The position numbers and the translations under genes were made by a program. The notes under the pieces were generated by a model, which ran no database searches, had not been told where the DNA came from, and saw only the letters and a program-made list of their open reading frames with translations. Below are positions 1 through 10,821 of a DNA stretch of 23,726 nt, one piece after another. The stretch's first letter is position 1. Each line of letters starts with the position of its first letter. The stretch comes from Coptodactyla brooksi (lineage: Eukaryota; Arthropoda; Insecta; Coleoptera; Scarabaeidae): the NCBI GenBank assembly GCA_033557675.1, contig JAWQRM010000357.1, forward strand, positions 1 to 23,726, given 5' to 3'.

Positions 1-145
1 ATGCCTGGTTGACGAGCACTGTTTTTTTGTTTGTAGTCGATATGTTTGGGCTTATCGCTATTTTCAAGACTCTAAATCTTGAAAATAGCAATAGGCTGAA
101 ATATGTCGACCACGAATAAAAAAACAGTGTTCGTTAATCAGGCAC
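1..145 (+). repeat. Long inverted repeat, 69-bp stem with 7-nt loop
   Basis: Bases 1-69 pair with 77-145 around the loop 70-76. Of 69 positions, 56 are Watson-Crick, 9 are G-U or U-G when read as a plus-strand RNA (8, 11, 16, 29, 32, 41, 44, 49, 52) and 4 are mismatches (1, 35, 48, 56). The window begins at base 1, so the repeat may extend further left. It could be a foldback or MITE-type transposon or the source of a hairpin RNA. No transposase or long ORF lies inside it. Confidence 0.9.
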
Positions 146-146
146 C

Positions 147-1350
147 AAAAAACATCCAACCCACGACTTAAATGAACTAATGAACACTTTTGTAATTCTG
201 GACGAACATACGAATTTTTTATATCGATGACATGTTTTACGCAATTCTTCACCATACGTCTTGTATGTTACACACTTATCCATCAAGTTTACTGTCGTAA
301 AACCCACTTTGCAATGGAAAGACTATGCATTAAATTATGATGAGAACAACCCACAGGAAAGCTTTGATAAAACTAAATTTAAACCTTCTTGAAGGACTAC
401 TCACATTAACGGCTAATATATTACGGCTTAATTGTTACATACTAATACTTTCAGTAAAAATATTTTTGTTTAGTGCAACCCTGGCTTGTATTTTCCCTGC
501 CTCTCTTTTCTCTGGATTACGATTCACAAATCCTCATAAAATACTATGCTCGTATGTTTTTAGAATTTTCGCTAGGTCAAGATGATTTTATGTATTAATT
601 GATATTAGTAATTTAATGTTATCATTTATCTTCTAGATTACAGCAGTAATATGAAATACTGGACTGTTTCATGTAATGGGATTTAAATACTTCAAATATT
701 TTTTGAAGTGATGTACATAACTTTTGTCGCTGTTCAAAAATTAATTTTATAATCTCTGGATTTGTCTATTAAATGTATTTTATGTATAGGATAATTTATG
801 CAGATTTCGATTATGTCAGGTGTACATTTTATAAACAAAAAAATTTAGACTTAAAGACAGAGAGATGTTAGTTTCCTTTGATGTAAGAGCGTTAATTCCA
901 TATACGCCTATTAAAGATACAGTATGTGTTCTTAAAGGTTTATCGATTAGATAACAACGCTATAGGGGGAGACATTGAACAATAGGAGTAACTATTTAAT
1001 TTGTGACATTTTCAGTATTGAAAATTTCAATATTATATACTTCACTAAAGCAAAAAGTACATAATTTGAAACCAGTAATTTCAAATGTGAAATATAAAAG
1101 GACGAGAATCTTTTCTGGATACTTTATTTCCATCATAAAATTGACCATAAAATTAAAATAAATATATATTGAAGATTTAGCAATCGTCAACGGGTTTAAC
1201 AAAAACTTAATAAATAATATACTATCTTAGCGGTCGTGCGTAGTTGCAAGGTGAAAGAAAGCGTGATTTTTGAGGACAATATTGAACAACATTCAACATT
1301 TACTTTGTTGAAAAATGTTGTAAATTAAGGAAGTTACGGCCACTTTAAGG
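147..1350. other. A+T-rich interval without a recognised gene
   Basis: Only short ORFs with low-complexity, A+T-driven translations occur here, for example 337-585 (+) and 996-1202 (-). I recognise no domain, RNA gene or element end in this stretch. Confidence 0.6.
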
Positions 1351-1552
1351 AAACCTGACACAGTATGTATTATCATAGTAATGTAGGCAGTACTATTTTG
1401 TCATTTGAAATTCATATACATTAAAATTTCTTTAGCACTGAATCTGTTATAAACCTGATACAGTATGTATTATTATCATAGCTATGTAGGCAGTACTATT
1501 TTGTCATTAGTAGAAATTGATATATATCAAATTTTTTATAGAATCCGTTCTA
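1351..1552 (+). repeat. Direct tandem duplication, period about 100 bp, two copies
   Basis: Copy 1 (1351-1450) and copy 2 (1451-1552) both begin with AAACCTGA, followed by ACAGTATGTATTAT, and share GTAGGCAGTACTATTTTGTC. The first halves are nearly identical. The second halves have drifted, with small indels. No ORF spans the repeat. It looks like a simple segmental duplication rather than a satellite array. Confidence 0.88.
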
Positions 1553-3124
1553 AAATATGCTCGTAGACAAGTATACTTCAGTAGCGTGTAGTTTAAACAT
1601 AATAAGTAATTACTGTAATTGCACACTTATTAAATAAAATGCTACTTCATTTCATTATTATTCATGAAACGACATAGTGTGTTTATAAATCTAAAAAATA
1701 AAGCTGCCAGTACTGATGAAGACATTAAAAGTTTCGCGTTACTAAACATTTACATTAAAATAGAAAATTTTTAAAATATTCTCGAGATCGATTCTAAAAT
1801 GAGTTTAAAGCAAAATATTTATAAATGTAAATATAATAAAAATCTAAAATGGTCAGTTTATCAGGCGATGTGCATGTGCCTTGTTCAACTAAATATTAAC
1901 GAGTTGCTAACAGCCTAATACATATACTATAAACATCCACTTCTTGTTAGCGGTTAGAACCAACATAAAACAGGAACAGTTTAAGATGAGAGATGGCAGT
2001 TACGCGAAACTGTGTTTGAAAGTATTTACCATCAAGATAAACAGAACACCTTTCTGTGTATATCGAACTAATATTTACTGATATAATCAAATTTCACGTG
2101 GATGAAATTTACTTAGAAATGCCCGTGTAAACATTCTAGAGACAACATAACTTCCTTTGTATTCGAAGTATATGTTAACAACTGTTATGCGAATTCGGTA
2201 CTTTTTGCAGCTTATGACGTGTTCTTTGCTCAGAGTTATTTGGTTTTTGGTGTAGTATTAAAAGTCACATTTATTTTCATAAAAGAATAGAATTCCTGCT
2301 TAATCCTGTAAAGAAGACTATTGCTCCCCTTATAAAGCAGTATACTGCGTAATAACATAAGGAAGGCCTTTCTTCGAAACGCCAAAGAAACGTTTTTCGT
2401 AGAATTGTTAGTTGAAGCGGAATTATGAATACTTTAAATAACTCCCGTAAATTATAAAAAGAGTAATAAGGTTAGGTGAACGTCATAGCGAAGTCGTTGA
2501 CTTTATTAGTCGATTTTGGAATCTCCTCTTGGAACAACCAAAGTCAGGGTAACACAGTAACACGATCTTGATCTTGACTGTTCGAGGATTATTATTATTA
2601 ATTTCTTGAAGTTCACTGTGTCCCCTGGTGTATTTTGTAAGCATATTTCTGCTACTAATTCTAGACGCTAAAGTTAGACGCTAAACAGGTTCATATTATC
2701 AAAGGGACCAAATCGACAGCGAAATGTAGCAATAAATTTCACTAGCAAATAGCATATTTATTTAATATTTAAATAGTAATATAACAGTCCAACAAACATC
2801 AATTCGTGACACAATTCGTAAAAAGTTTTACACGATTTTGTTATTAACTTAAGATGGTCCGCGAAAGAGTTTTTGAGATATTTTTAATAAACAAAATTTT
2901 GTATTTTTGAAAATCTCCTGACCATTTCTAATTTTAAACCTGTACTTGATATGTTTTACACAGTATGGTAATTAACTAACAAGAATTTTAATTTAAATCA
3001 TAGAACACGTAGAACAAATCACCTCTTTCGAACGCATCCAAGATCATGCCAATCGGATGACAGGTTACAAAGTTACAGCCATTTGAATGACGGTAAAAAT
3101 TGTGTTGATGTCGTAAAAATATAG
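1553..3124. other. A+T-rich interval without a recognised gene
   Basis: I find no coding similarity. An 11-base direct repeat TAGACGCTAAA occurs at 2662-2672 and 2675-2685. The last part may include the 5' flank of the mariner element that follows, but I cannot place its terminal repeat with confidence. Confidence 0.55.
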
Positions 3125-3876
3125 TGGAATAAAGAGCAAATATTAAATTTTGTTTTAAACTGGAAAAAATGTGCTGGGACTTACGAATTGATGAAAAAAG
3201 TGTATGGTGATGATTGTATGTCTAAAGTTACAGACTATGAGTGGTTCAATCGTTTTAAAAATTGTCATGAAGATTTAAACGATGACGAAAGACCTGGTCG
3301 TTCAAACAGTAAAAATCGTGCTGAATTGGTAGAAAAAGTCATGAAATCATTGCTGTCGATGGAAATTTTGCTATGAGAATGTTGGCTGAAGAATTAAGAA
3401 CAAATAGAGAAAAATTTTCGTGCGTTTTCAGAAGTCAAGAATCAAGACAATGTTGATTACTTTTTATGATTCACTACAAGAAATTTGTTCTAGAAGGTAA
3501 AACTGTCAATGGAGAATACTATTTATCAGTTTTACATCGTTTGTGGTCAAGTATTATACGTGTTAGGCCTGAATATCGAGCAGGAAAACAGCTGTTTTCA
3601 TTGCATGATAATACCGCCACATAAGATGTTAAAAATTCGTGAATTTTTGACTAAAAGAATATTTGCATCATTTAACTCGGACCGTATTCACCTGATATGT
3701 CACCGTGTGACTATTTTCTTTTCCCTAAACTTAAAATTGCGATGAAAGGGTCGTTTTATGATGATATTTCAGCCATTCAAGCAGCTGTGACGCAGGTACT
3801 AAAGACCATTCCTAAAGATGGCATACAAAAATGTATGCATGTATTGGTTCATCGTGCTAGAAAGTGTATTGAGTGA
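3125..3876 (+). pseudogene. mariner transposase pseudogene, internally deleted
   Basis: A mariner-family (Tc1/mariner, DD34D) cut-and-paste transposase in ruins. An open stretch 3125-3376 encodes the N-terminal helix-turn-helix region, with the hallmark VYGDDCMSK followed by YEWFNRF and DDERPGRS. The frame then shifts into a short piece reading MLAEELRTNREK. The middle of the catalytic domain, which should carry the first catalytic Asp, is missing. It resumes near 3490 with GKTVNGEYYLSVLHRLW, then LHDNTAT (second Asp). YSPDMSPCDYFLFPKL (third Asp region) and a C-terminus ending AIQAAVTQVLKTIPKDG and RARKCIE, stop at 3874-3876, follow in other frames. There is no usable start codon: an in-frame stop sits just before residue 1. 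At least three frameshifts or stops and one large deletion make it inactive. Confidence 0.93.
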
Positions 3877-6189
3877 AATGGAACCTATTTTAAATAAAAA
3901 ATAACTTCTAAACATAATTTAATGTGTTTTTTTTGTATATCTAAAAAATTTCGTTGTTTAATTGTCATACTGTGCATGTTTTAACGTCTTTACTATATGT
4001 ACTTGACGTAAAAGAGAAATTATCGTACCAGTTAATACTAAAGCTACTTTTGACGAAGAATTTGCCATATTCAATTTTGGATGACAATCCCGCATTACAT
4101 AAAAATTAAAAAAACGACAAGAACATTGCAAATATGATTTAATAAAACAAATGTCACAGACAACAACATACGTTGGGCGTATAAATTTATAAAAATAAAC
4201 GTATAAAAAGTTTCCCCATTTTAAACTTATTAGAATTGTTATTTTTCGATTAACCATCGTATAAATAATCGCATGATTTTAACTTTGTTTATGAAAGGCT
4301 CAAGGTAATGTTTTTTGCAATATAGTGTCCATACGAACAAGCGAAGTGGATAATGGATTTACTCAGACGAAGTACTGTAATAAAAATCGGAGTTTACACT
4401 GATGTAGTTTACCAGTAAACTAGTAGTAGGTTTATCAATTAACGCATCATATACTTCCAAATAGAAGGTTGACATCTATTTGGAAATCTTAATTCACATT
4501 CACAGTACGTATCTAAAGCATTCTGATCACAAAATCAGTAAACAAACATAATATCGATGAATTCTTCGTTGCTGAACTGTATTGGTTTATAACATATTGA
4601 ATCGATAAGTCGAATTGAACTCGAATTTCTCGTGAACGAAGAGTTTACTGTACAAAATTCGAAGATGTAGATGACATTTTATTTTTCCCTTCCCTGTATA
4701 GTATTAGTTATATTTTAGTTTTAATTATTCAGTTCTCCTAAACTATAATAATAAGACTTTTAATTTTAAAATCGTTAACCCTGCTGACGAGACTTAAAAA
4801 TATTGCTAAGGGAATTTAAACTGTTTTCAATTTGAAGCAAGTTTAACCTTAAATTCAAACGCAAGTTGAATTAATCGCGAGTTACATTCATGGAAAATTT
4901 GAATCACAATCGGTGTTAGTGTTTTGCGTGGTTTCTTTTTATAGGCGTTTTATAGGTATATGAGTAAATTATAATAGAATTACGTTGCTGTTAGTCACCC
5001 GTGACTGGTAGGTCTTTCTATTATTTCACTGAGATTGTTTCGCATAGTCGCTAATGACAAAAGTTCAGTGTACAATGCTAAAACGTGACGTTCTTTTGTA
5101 TTGTCAGAAATGTCTTTTTGTTATCTGTTGTTTGCAAAGCAAATGTATCCATACCTTGACTTGAAGTGTAGAGTAAGCAAGGTAACTACACTTCGTTTAC
5201 CATTTGATTACCATATTTTTTAAACACATTTTTTGTACACGTATTATTAAATATTCATACATCAACCATGGAGCAAATTTCGTTTTAATGTACATTGGTT
5301 GAAGTATAGAATTTCATGTACGATGGTAGTAGTTTATAGTTTTAGTGCATGTAATTGTTGAATGTTCTAAATTTAGTGGAAAGAAGAGAAATATTGTCGT
5401 TTTTTTACGGCTCGTAAATTGAGGCTTAGGCTTACCTTCCTAATTCGGTGCTCTGGGACTTACGAATGAGATATTGCTCGTAAATTACGTGAAATGTATT
5501 TGTCTCCATGATTTATTACCCAATGACGAAATACGCAGCCTAAATTCTTCCCTAATTTTCCTTATCCATTATTTTGTAATATTCGCATTGACATAATCAG
5601 AGTATGTAGAGTATATTTTATGACGTACAGATAAATAACTCGATATGTGTACTATTTGCTACAGGCTGTACTTATTTATATTACTTTCTAGTCGGAGGAA
5701 AATAATATTCACATGGGGTTTATTTAAACGTAATATGCTTTATGCAAATGTAAATCATTTTCAAGATATTTTTGTTGTTACTGAATATTAAAAATTCAAT
5801 AAAGCAAGTCCCAAGCATTTCTCATTGAAATTTTTGTTTTCTTTATTAATGTACACCAGCTATAATTATTTATAAATCAAAAGTCTTGTAACCTTGAATG
5901 CAAAAGAAATCATTATCACCATCATCTGCTTTTTCTATCCTTTGTAGGATGTATGATGACTCTTCGTACCGTCAGTCCATACGACAGGGTTATTTCTCCT
6001 TTTTTTTCTTCTAAGTCCGGCTCTACTACGCGATTCTTTTCATCGCGTCTTTTCTGTTTCTGTAATGTCTGTTCCTTTTTTCTGTTCCCGCCGATCTCAA
6101 TTTCGATTATAGCACATTTTCGTAAAAATATTCTATTTTGGTTTGCTGGCTTATCGCAGTATTTGTTTTTCTGCGTTGCAGTGTTGCAT
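3877..6189. other. A+T-rich interval with two small hairpins, no recognised gene
   Basis: No ORF here gives a recognisable protein. Two short inverted repeats are present: 4455-4464 with 4476-4485 (10 bp, perfect, 11-nt loop) and 5163-5171 with 5186-5194 (9 bp, 14-nt loop). A minus-strand reading of about 5930-6120 is open and charged (Lys/Glu-rich) but unassigned. The plus ORF 5953-6297 overlaps it and looks like its shadow. Confidence 0.5.
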
Positions 6190-6604
6190 TTAGCATTCTT
6201 TGTTGCATGGATCCATGAACTCTTTTACAACATTTACAACTCACGTTGGAAATGTCGAGGAATTACTAAATGCGAGTTTCCATCAGAATACTTGTGATAG
6301 TTATGTAAGTTTGTAATGCCTCTGCGGGTAAAAGAAGCCTAATCAGTAAAGAAAATTTTCTTTTGTGTGTTAAAAATAAATTATTCATCTTGTGGCCTTA
6401 TTGCAATAGCACGTTCTCGAGTGTTACTGAAAAATTTGTCTATTTTTCGAGCCCGTCTTTCAACATTAGAAAATGTTTCTCTATGAGAACACGAGGAGGA
6501 AATCTTCTCCGATATTCTTCAATACTCCTTCTACTGTTTCCTCCACAGAAACCTAACACTAATAACATGTCAACTTGTTCGCTAAATGAGAATTTCCCGT
6601 CCAT
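6190..6604 (-). pseudogene. DUF4817-type DDE transposase pseudogene
   Basis: Read on the minus strand, codons from 6604 give MDGKFSFSEQVDMLLVLGFC followed by GGNSRRSIEEYRRRFP. This has the pattern of the DUF4817 helix-turn-helix domain found at the N-terminus of many insect Tc1/mariner-superfamily transposases. The following piece NVERRARKIDKFF is in another frame. After a deletion, FTD, a stop, then ASFTRRGITNLHNYHKYSDG matches the start of the DDE domain, with the first catalytic Asp in FTD and the next residue changed to a stop. The rest of the catalytic domain is not found. Inactive remnant. Confidence 0.75.
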
Positions 6605-7254
6605 TTCAAAACAATCAGTAAAAAATTACGAAAATCAAATAATTTTATTTTTTGACTATCCAGTTTGACGTCTAATTTCATAGCTAACTGCTGAATTTTC
6701 AATCATTTTAGGTAAGATGGATGAAATACGTGTCTTTAGTAATTCGCATTTTTCTTTAAAATGGCGAAGTGTTTTAAAAAATAACGGAAGTAAAGAAGGC
6801 TTTAAAATTAAATTCCCCATAAAATAGAATAATAATTTATTAAATTCGCCCACAGGCTAAAACATTCTGTGGCAATTTAAGGGTGCATTATCCCTAATCA
6901 ATAAAATTCTTTAACTGACCTCTATTTACAAAAAGATAAATGCTGTTAGTACACTCAGAACGTCGAACAAATTTGGGATTCCTAAGTTAAAGTATTGTTG
7001 AGATATTATTTTTGAAATTTTATCCTCACATTGAAGGGCTATAACTACTTCTCAAGTGGTACAACTTGGTATAGAGGTAAGTTGGGTTAAATCATCGTAT
7101 TTTAGTATTCCTTACATGCTCTTACTGTGTGTCAGTTCTTATGCGAATCGCCCTGTATGTGATAGCTAAGGGAGTTATCATGATTGATTTGTTCTGAAGG
7201 TGAACAAATGAATCATGATGCCCTTTTCATAATAATTTTCATAAAAAAATAATT
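6605..7254. other. Interval without a recognised gene; one 18-bp hairpin
   Basis: The minus-strand ORF 6656-6853 (65 codons) has no recognisable motif. The hairpin at 7177-7219 is listed separately. This stretch separates the DUF4817 remnant from the polymerase-like remnant; I see no terminal repeat for either. Confidence 0.5.
7177..7219 (+). repeat. 18-bp hairpin with 7-nt loop
   Basis: Arms 7177-7194 and 7202-7219 pair with one mismatch around the loop TGAAGGT. It lies just beyond the truncated end of the polymerase-like remnant. It has no U-run on either side that would suggest a terminator. Confidence 0.8.
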
Positions 7255-8472
7255 CTTTTCATAAAAAATAGTACCGGGGACTTTTTTTTACCAAACTTAG
7301 ACATTCTCAAATCCGCAGATGGTGGAATTGTAATAATATTACAATCACTTTCACAATATCTCATTAATTTCTCTTTCGCAGCGAACAATGTCAAGCATTC
7401 ATTACACAGGTTCACAGGTTTATAGTTTGAAATTTAATTTGAAATCAGTCCAGACATATTTTTAATCAGAACGTAATGCCATTTACCGTTTTTGTTCAGA
7501 AGCAGTGCATGCATTGGACGTTTACTTAGTGAAAAATAAATTGGTCCTACCACGGTGTAGTACTTTTATCACCTAGCGCATAAACGTTAACACCGATATT
7601 ATTCAGTTTCAATTTTTTATTGATATCTTTTATTTTTGTTGGGAACTCGACTCCTTGTAAATTCAAGACTAGTATAATGAGGACTAGATGTACTATAGCT
7701 GTGATCTACAACTGAATGCATAGTGGCCGTAATGCACCACGCAATATAAGCCTCACCTTCGTTTTTAATATTTAAACAAGGGCGTTTTACAGCTATTTGT
7801 TTTTGTAAATCAATACGGGATGAGTCCCTATTGGTGTATACTTGTTTATATTTACTAGCATATACGATATCTCAATGAATGCCTAGCCACTATGTTACGC
7901 CTGGAACTCTTCACATTTTTTCTTCAACGATACTGCGGTGGTGATGATGTCATCGACATCATTATCTTCGTTTTTGGCAGCGTTTCCTTCAACGAAGGAA
8001 GCGAACAGTTCCTGTTGGATCTTAATTCCAGTAACAAATTTTTCCAGCGAACTCTCCACCAGTCCACAGGTCCTCAACGTCGTGAAGAAAGGTGGGGATA
8101 TCGGCATTTCTACCACGAGTTATTTTATATGTGGCGACATGTGACTTGAAGTTGTTGGCAACTTCCACAATGCCATCTCCCAAGTCAATATTTTTTATGT
8201 TGGCTGCATGTTGCCGTGACCGCAGATGTCCAACATGCTTCGCTTTTGAAGCGAACTACAGGTCATTAACAATCAAATACTTACAAACAATTGTATTAAT
8301 CCATTAGACACAGTTGCTTTCTTCGGTGGGGGCGATTGACACCCATCGTTAGTACATGTTAAATTTCCGATGAAACACACGTTTGACATATTTTATTGGA
8401 GTGAATCTCTCGCACATGCCTCATTCGTCTATTTTTGAATGATTTATCAAAAAGTACGCACTTGAAAGTCAT
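7255..8472 (-). pseudogene. N-terminal part of Maverick-type PolB-like protein, broken
   Basis: From M at 8472 the minus strand reads FKCVLFDKSFKNRRMRHVRE then IHSN, a C2H2 zinc finger whose second Cys has become Phe. A second finger tail, KHVGHLRSRQHAANIK, follows. The frame then runs through VEVANNFKSHVATYKITRGR and FLHDVEDLWTGGEFAGKICYW before shifting. Further on, AVKRPCLNIKNEGEAYIAWC, then RPMHALLLNKNGKWHYVLIK, then LCNECLTLF with CESDC (a Cys cluster) are in recognisable order. This arrangement is what I associate with the region ahead of the family B polymerase core in arthropod Mavericks. The exonuclease and polymerase motifs are absent: the homology stops near 7255. Several frameshifts and stops make it non-functional. 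Overlapping plus-strand ORFs at 7892-8307 are shadows. Confidence 0.65.
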
Positions 8473-8592
8473 TATTACTTTTTCTCAGGTAAATAAGAGT
8501 AAACTGACTACTGAAGCATACGACTTGTCATTTTGTTACACAGAAGTTGCATAATAATTCTTGCGCATATACACGGAACAACTTGCGATTTT

Positions 8593-8756
8593 TTTGCGAT
8601 TTAAGCAAACTTCTAACAACAAAAGACTTGTTGGAAGTTTGCTAACAAGTTTTTTCGCACCTGCGCGTTCCGGAAGTTAGAGCACGAATACGTCTTCAAT
8701 TGCTTTCGTGATTTTCTGTCTGAATACGAAACAACGGACAGGTTTTGCGATTTAAG
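8593..8756 (+). repeat. Two copies of TTTGCGATTTAAG
   Basis: Exact 13-base copies at 8593-8605 and 8744-8756. Both can form a small stem around the shared GATTTAA centre (TTTGC/GCAAA at the first; GTTTT/AAAAC at the second). Further exact copies are at 13513-13525 and 15054-15066. Confidence 0.85.
8604..8643 (+). repeat. 16-bp hairpin with 8-nt loop
   Basis: Arms 8604-8619 and 8628-8643 pair at 15 Watson-Crick positions plus one U-G (8614 with 8633). The loop is CAAAAGAC. It overlaps the end of the first TTTGCGATTTAAG copy. Confidence 0.88.
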
Positions 8757-9247
8757 AAAACTCCATTTACAAAAGCATTCAAGGTTACCGGACACGTACG
8801 CAGTGTGAAACCAACTGACGGATTAAATTCAAGGTTAAACACGTGTGTCGATAAAGAAATGCTGATTGCGCAGAAACTACATTCTTTCTAAAATCTCTCA
8901 CTTCACATTAAATAGAAAATTGAGTGAAGAAACAATATTAAGTTTAGGTAAGTAGTCTCTACTAAATGTTCGTAAACACAAACAATTTACATATTCAAGA
9001 ACTTATGTATTATTTTAACGCTTTCAATTGTACAAGAGCTAGGCGTTTTGTAGTGATAACTGAAAACATCCTGACTCATTTCAAATCTAGCAGAGTCACT
9101 ATTTTCTTCCAAATTTATTATAATTGGTTTTTCGAAGACCGCTTCCACATTGTTGGTTGTTGGATTAAAATATCTCTAAGTTTATTATATGGTATATATC
9201 CGTTGTATTTAATAGGATGGTAGTTGTTTTCCAGCCATACTATTTCC

Positions 9248-9529
9248 TCATTTCACTTTTTGTGAGCATCCTAAAGGAAATTTCAACTTAAATGGAATTT
9301 TAAATGATTTAAATTCAAAATGTGAAATGCTTTTCCCATTTCCAATTCTAAGCTCTTTTACGTGAAAACGGTTGCTTAGTTGGAAACTTTGTACGTCAAT
9401 AACTTTAACAGGTCTACGCTGTTCCATTACCTTATTACGATGTAGCGGATTGAAAATAAAGGACAACGCTTTTTTCGTTTCCTTTATTCGCATCCAAAAT
9501 CGGATTCGTTCCAAGTTAATTCCAATCAT
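9248..9529 (-). CDS. Uncharacterised ORF, 93 codons, intact
   Basis: An uninterrupted minus-strand frame starting with MIGINLERIRFWMRIKE; a second Met (MEQRRPVKVIDVQSFQLSN) lies about a third of the way in and may be the older start. The product is basic, with no signal peptide or membrane segment. It includes HVKELRIGNGKSISHFEFKS. The part from VIDVQSFQ reminds me of the N-terminus of an uncharacterised protein common in arthropod genomes, but I cannot name it. It lies 97 bases after the stop of the capsid-like gene, in the same direction, so it may belong to the Maverick-like block. It is probably truncated at its C-terminus. Confidence 0.4.
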   Translation of the reverse strand: MIGINLERIRFWMRIKETKKALSFIFNPLHRNKVMEQRRPVKVIDVQSFQLSNRFHVKELRIGNGKSISHFEFKSFKIPFKLKFPLGCSQKVK

Positions 9530-9625
9530 TTTGTTGTAATGACTTACGTCATAATACCGTGGTAGAACAGTAGCCGTACTACATTCAATTTAAATAATTT
9601 TCTGCACTAGACCGGTTAACGGTCT

Positions 9626-10619
9626 CTACTGTACAATAGTGTCGTGAAGAATAAGGCAATATAAAATCATTTTCAAAAGCGTTATCGGCTTCCATCTCCA
9701 GCTAGATGTCAACGCTGGATTAGTTCACACTCTTTAATTGTTTAGAACAATCGACTACAAATAGCGGAACGTCATGAAATCCATCCAGTTTAGTATATGT
9801 TTACCAACTTTGAAACCGTAATAACTTTCTCGAAAAAATATGTACATATTATAGACACTGACATACTACTTTGCTACCATCAATAAATTTAAATTATCAT
9901 ATGGATAGTGTGTTGAATTTAAATATAGTTTAATATTAGTTTTAAAGCGAGGTCTCTCTAAACTCGTAGTGAACTTTGCAGACCAAATTCCTAGTTCCTA
10001 TTTTCTAAATGGTAGCAATATATGGAGCATTAACGGTTATATGGCATATTCTCCATTCCACGCTCGTTAGAAAAATATTCATTCGTTTCATGCCATCTTC
10101 TGAACTATTTCTATAGCAATTCTCATCGTTTCGACTTCTTAAAATTACCAACTCCTGACGTGCATTAATTATGATTTTTTTATAAATGTTTGCTAATCCT
10201 AAAGCAAAGCTTAAAGGAATGCTAGTGGAAAAGTGTGGTGTAAGGTTAGTAGTCTATTTATCGCCTTTTTCGCCAGCCAACCAGCTTTCCAAGTCCAAAG
10301 CGTTACTCTCGTTGCCGTTATATGAAATGTATGCTTTTATCGTTGACGTAATGCCCGGTTAGGTACACCTACCCACTTCTACCCATTCAACTCGTATCTT
10401 ATTTCATCGAATATAAATAAGTGTGCGTTATTAACTAATTGAACTTCAATGTAAATATAACTATCGTTCGGATATGTGCATATGTCTTGATGACTTATAG
10501 AAATTCGAATTTCATCGTTATGATTAAACTACTGAATGCGTGGGAGGTAAGTATGAAACACTTCGCTCAATATATTATCATCAAAAGCTGTTGAATCATA
10601 CACGCTCAATATCTCTCAT
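9626..10619 (-). pseudogene. Maverick-type major capsid-like (double jelly-roll) pseudogene
   Basis: Read from M at 10619, successive fragments in different frames keep a consistent order. They are VYDSTAFDDNILSEVFHTYL, NDEIRISISHQDI, FDEIRYELNG, GITSTIKAYIS, EWRICHIT, SLERPRF, LNSTHYPYDNLNL, VVDCSKQLKSV and finally YCLILHDTIVQ, stop at 9626-9628. These landmarks match my memory of the Polinton major capsid protein, a double jelly-roll fold related to capsid proteins of large DNA viruses. The length is about 330 codons, shorter than a full-length gene, so internal deletions are likely as well as at least five frameshifts or stops. No single frame is open across it. The upstream short ORF ends 8 bases before its start, which suggests compact viral-style packing. 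Confidence 0.68.
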
Positions 10620-10626
10620 TATTTCT

Positions 10627-10785
10627 TTATACACTCTTTAAAAATTCTCTATTCGCACGAGTTAGTATTCGCTCATTTGACGATACACTCACTCCAATTC
10701 ATTTCGCTGTATTTGGAATTGATATTTCATAGGGCTGATTTCGATATACATGTTGCAGCTGCTGGCGATTAAATACAAGTCCCAT
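10627..10785 (-). pseudogene. Short ORF between capsid-like genes, one internal stop
   Basis: A 53-codon minus frame from M at 10785, reading MGLVFNRQQLQHVYRNQPYE, then ISIPNTAK, an internal TGA, then NERILTRANREFLKSV and a stop. Only one lesion interrupts it. It sits between the minor- and major-capsid-like pseudogenes on the same strand, with gaps of 36 and 7 bases. I associate similar short proteins with insect Maverick-type elements but know no function. Confidence 0.5.
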
Positions 10786-10821
10786 CTCAAATTCGCTCTA
10801 ATTCAGGTTTAATAAACTATC

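Larger units (their letters stand above)
8473..9247. other. Interval with hairpins and two copies of a 13-base motif
   Basis: No gene is recognised. It holds a 16-bp hairpin (8604-8643) and TTTGCGATTTAAG at 8593-8605 and 8744-8756. A minus ORF 8613-8795 runs through these repeats; its translation has loosely spaced Cys residues but no complete zinc finger. The plus ORF 8966-9223 has no motif. Confidence 0.5.

Noticed and set aside
2859..2895. Possible left terminal repeat of the mariner element (CGAAA, then T-run, then AGATAT), resembling the complement of about 3935-3955
   Set aside because: Similarity is short, A+T-rich and gapped; I could not define element ends from it.
5953..6297. 114-codon plus ORF
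   Set aside because: Its second half is antisense to the DUF4817/DDE fragment and the first half is Phe/Ser-rich without motifs.
7892..8307. Three overlapping plus-strand ORFs
   Set aside because: They lie opposite the polymerase-like remnant, whose minus-strand motifs are in recognisable order.
8613..8795. Minus ORF with Cys spacing loosely like a zinc finger
   Set aside because: No complete C2H2 pattern, and much of it is made by the hairpin and 13-base motif.
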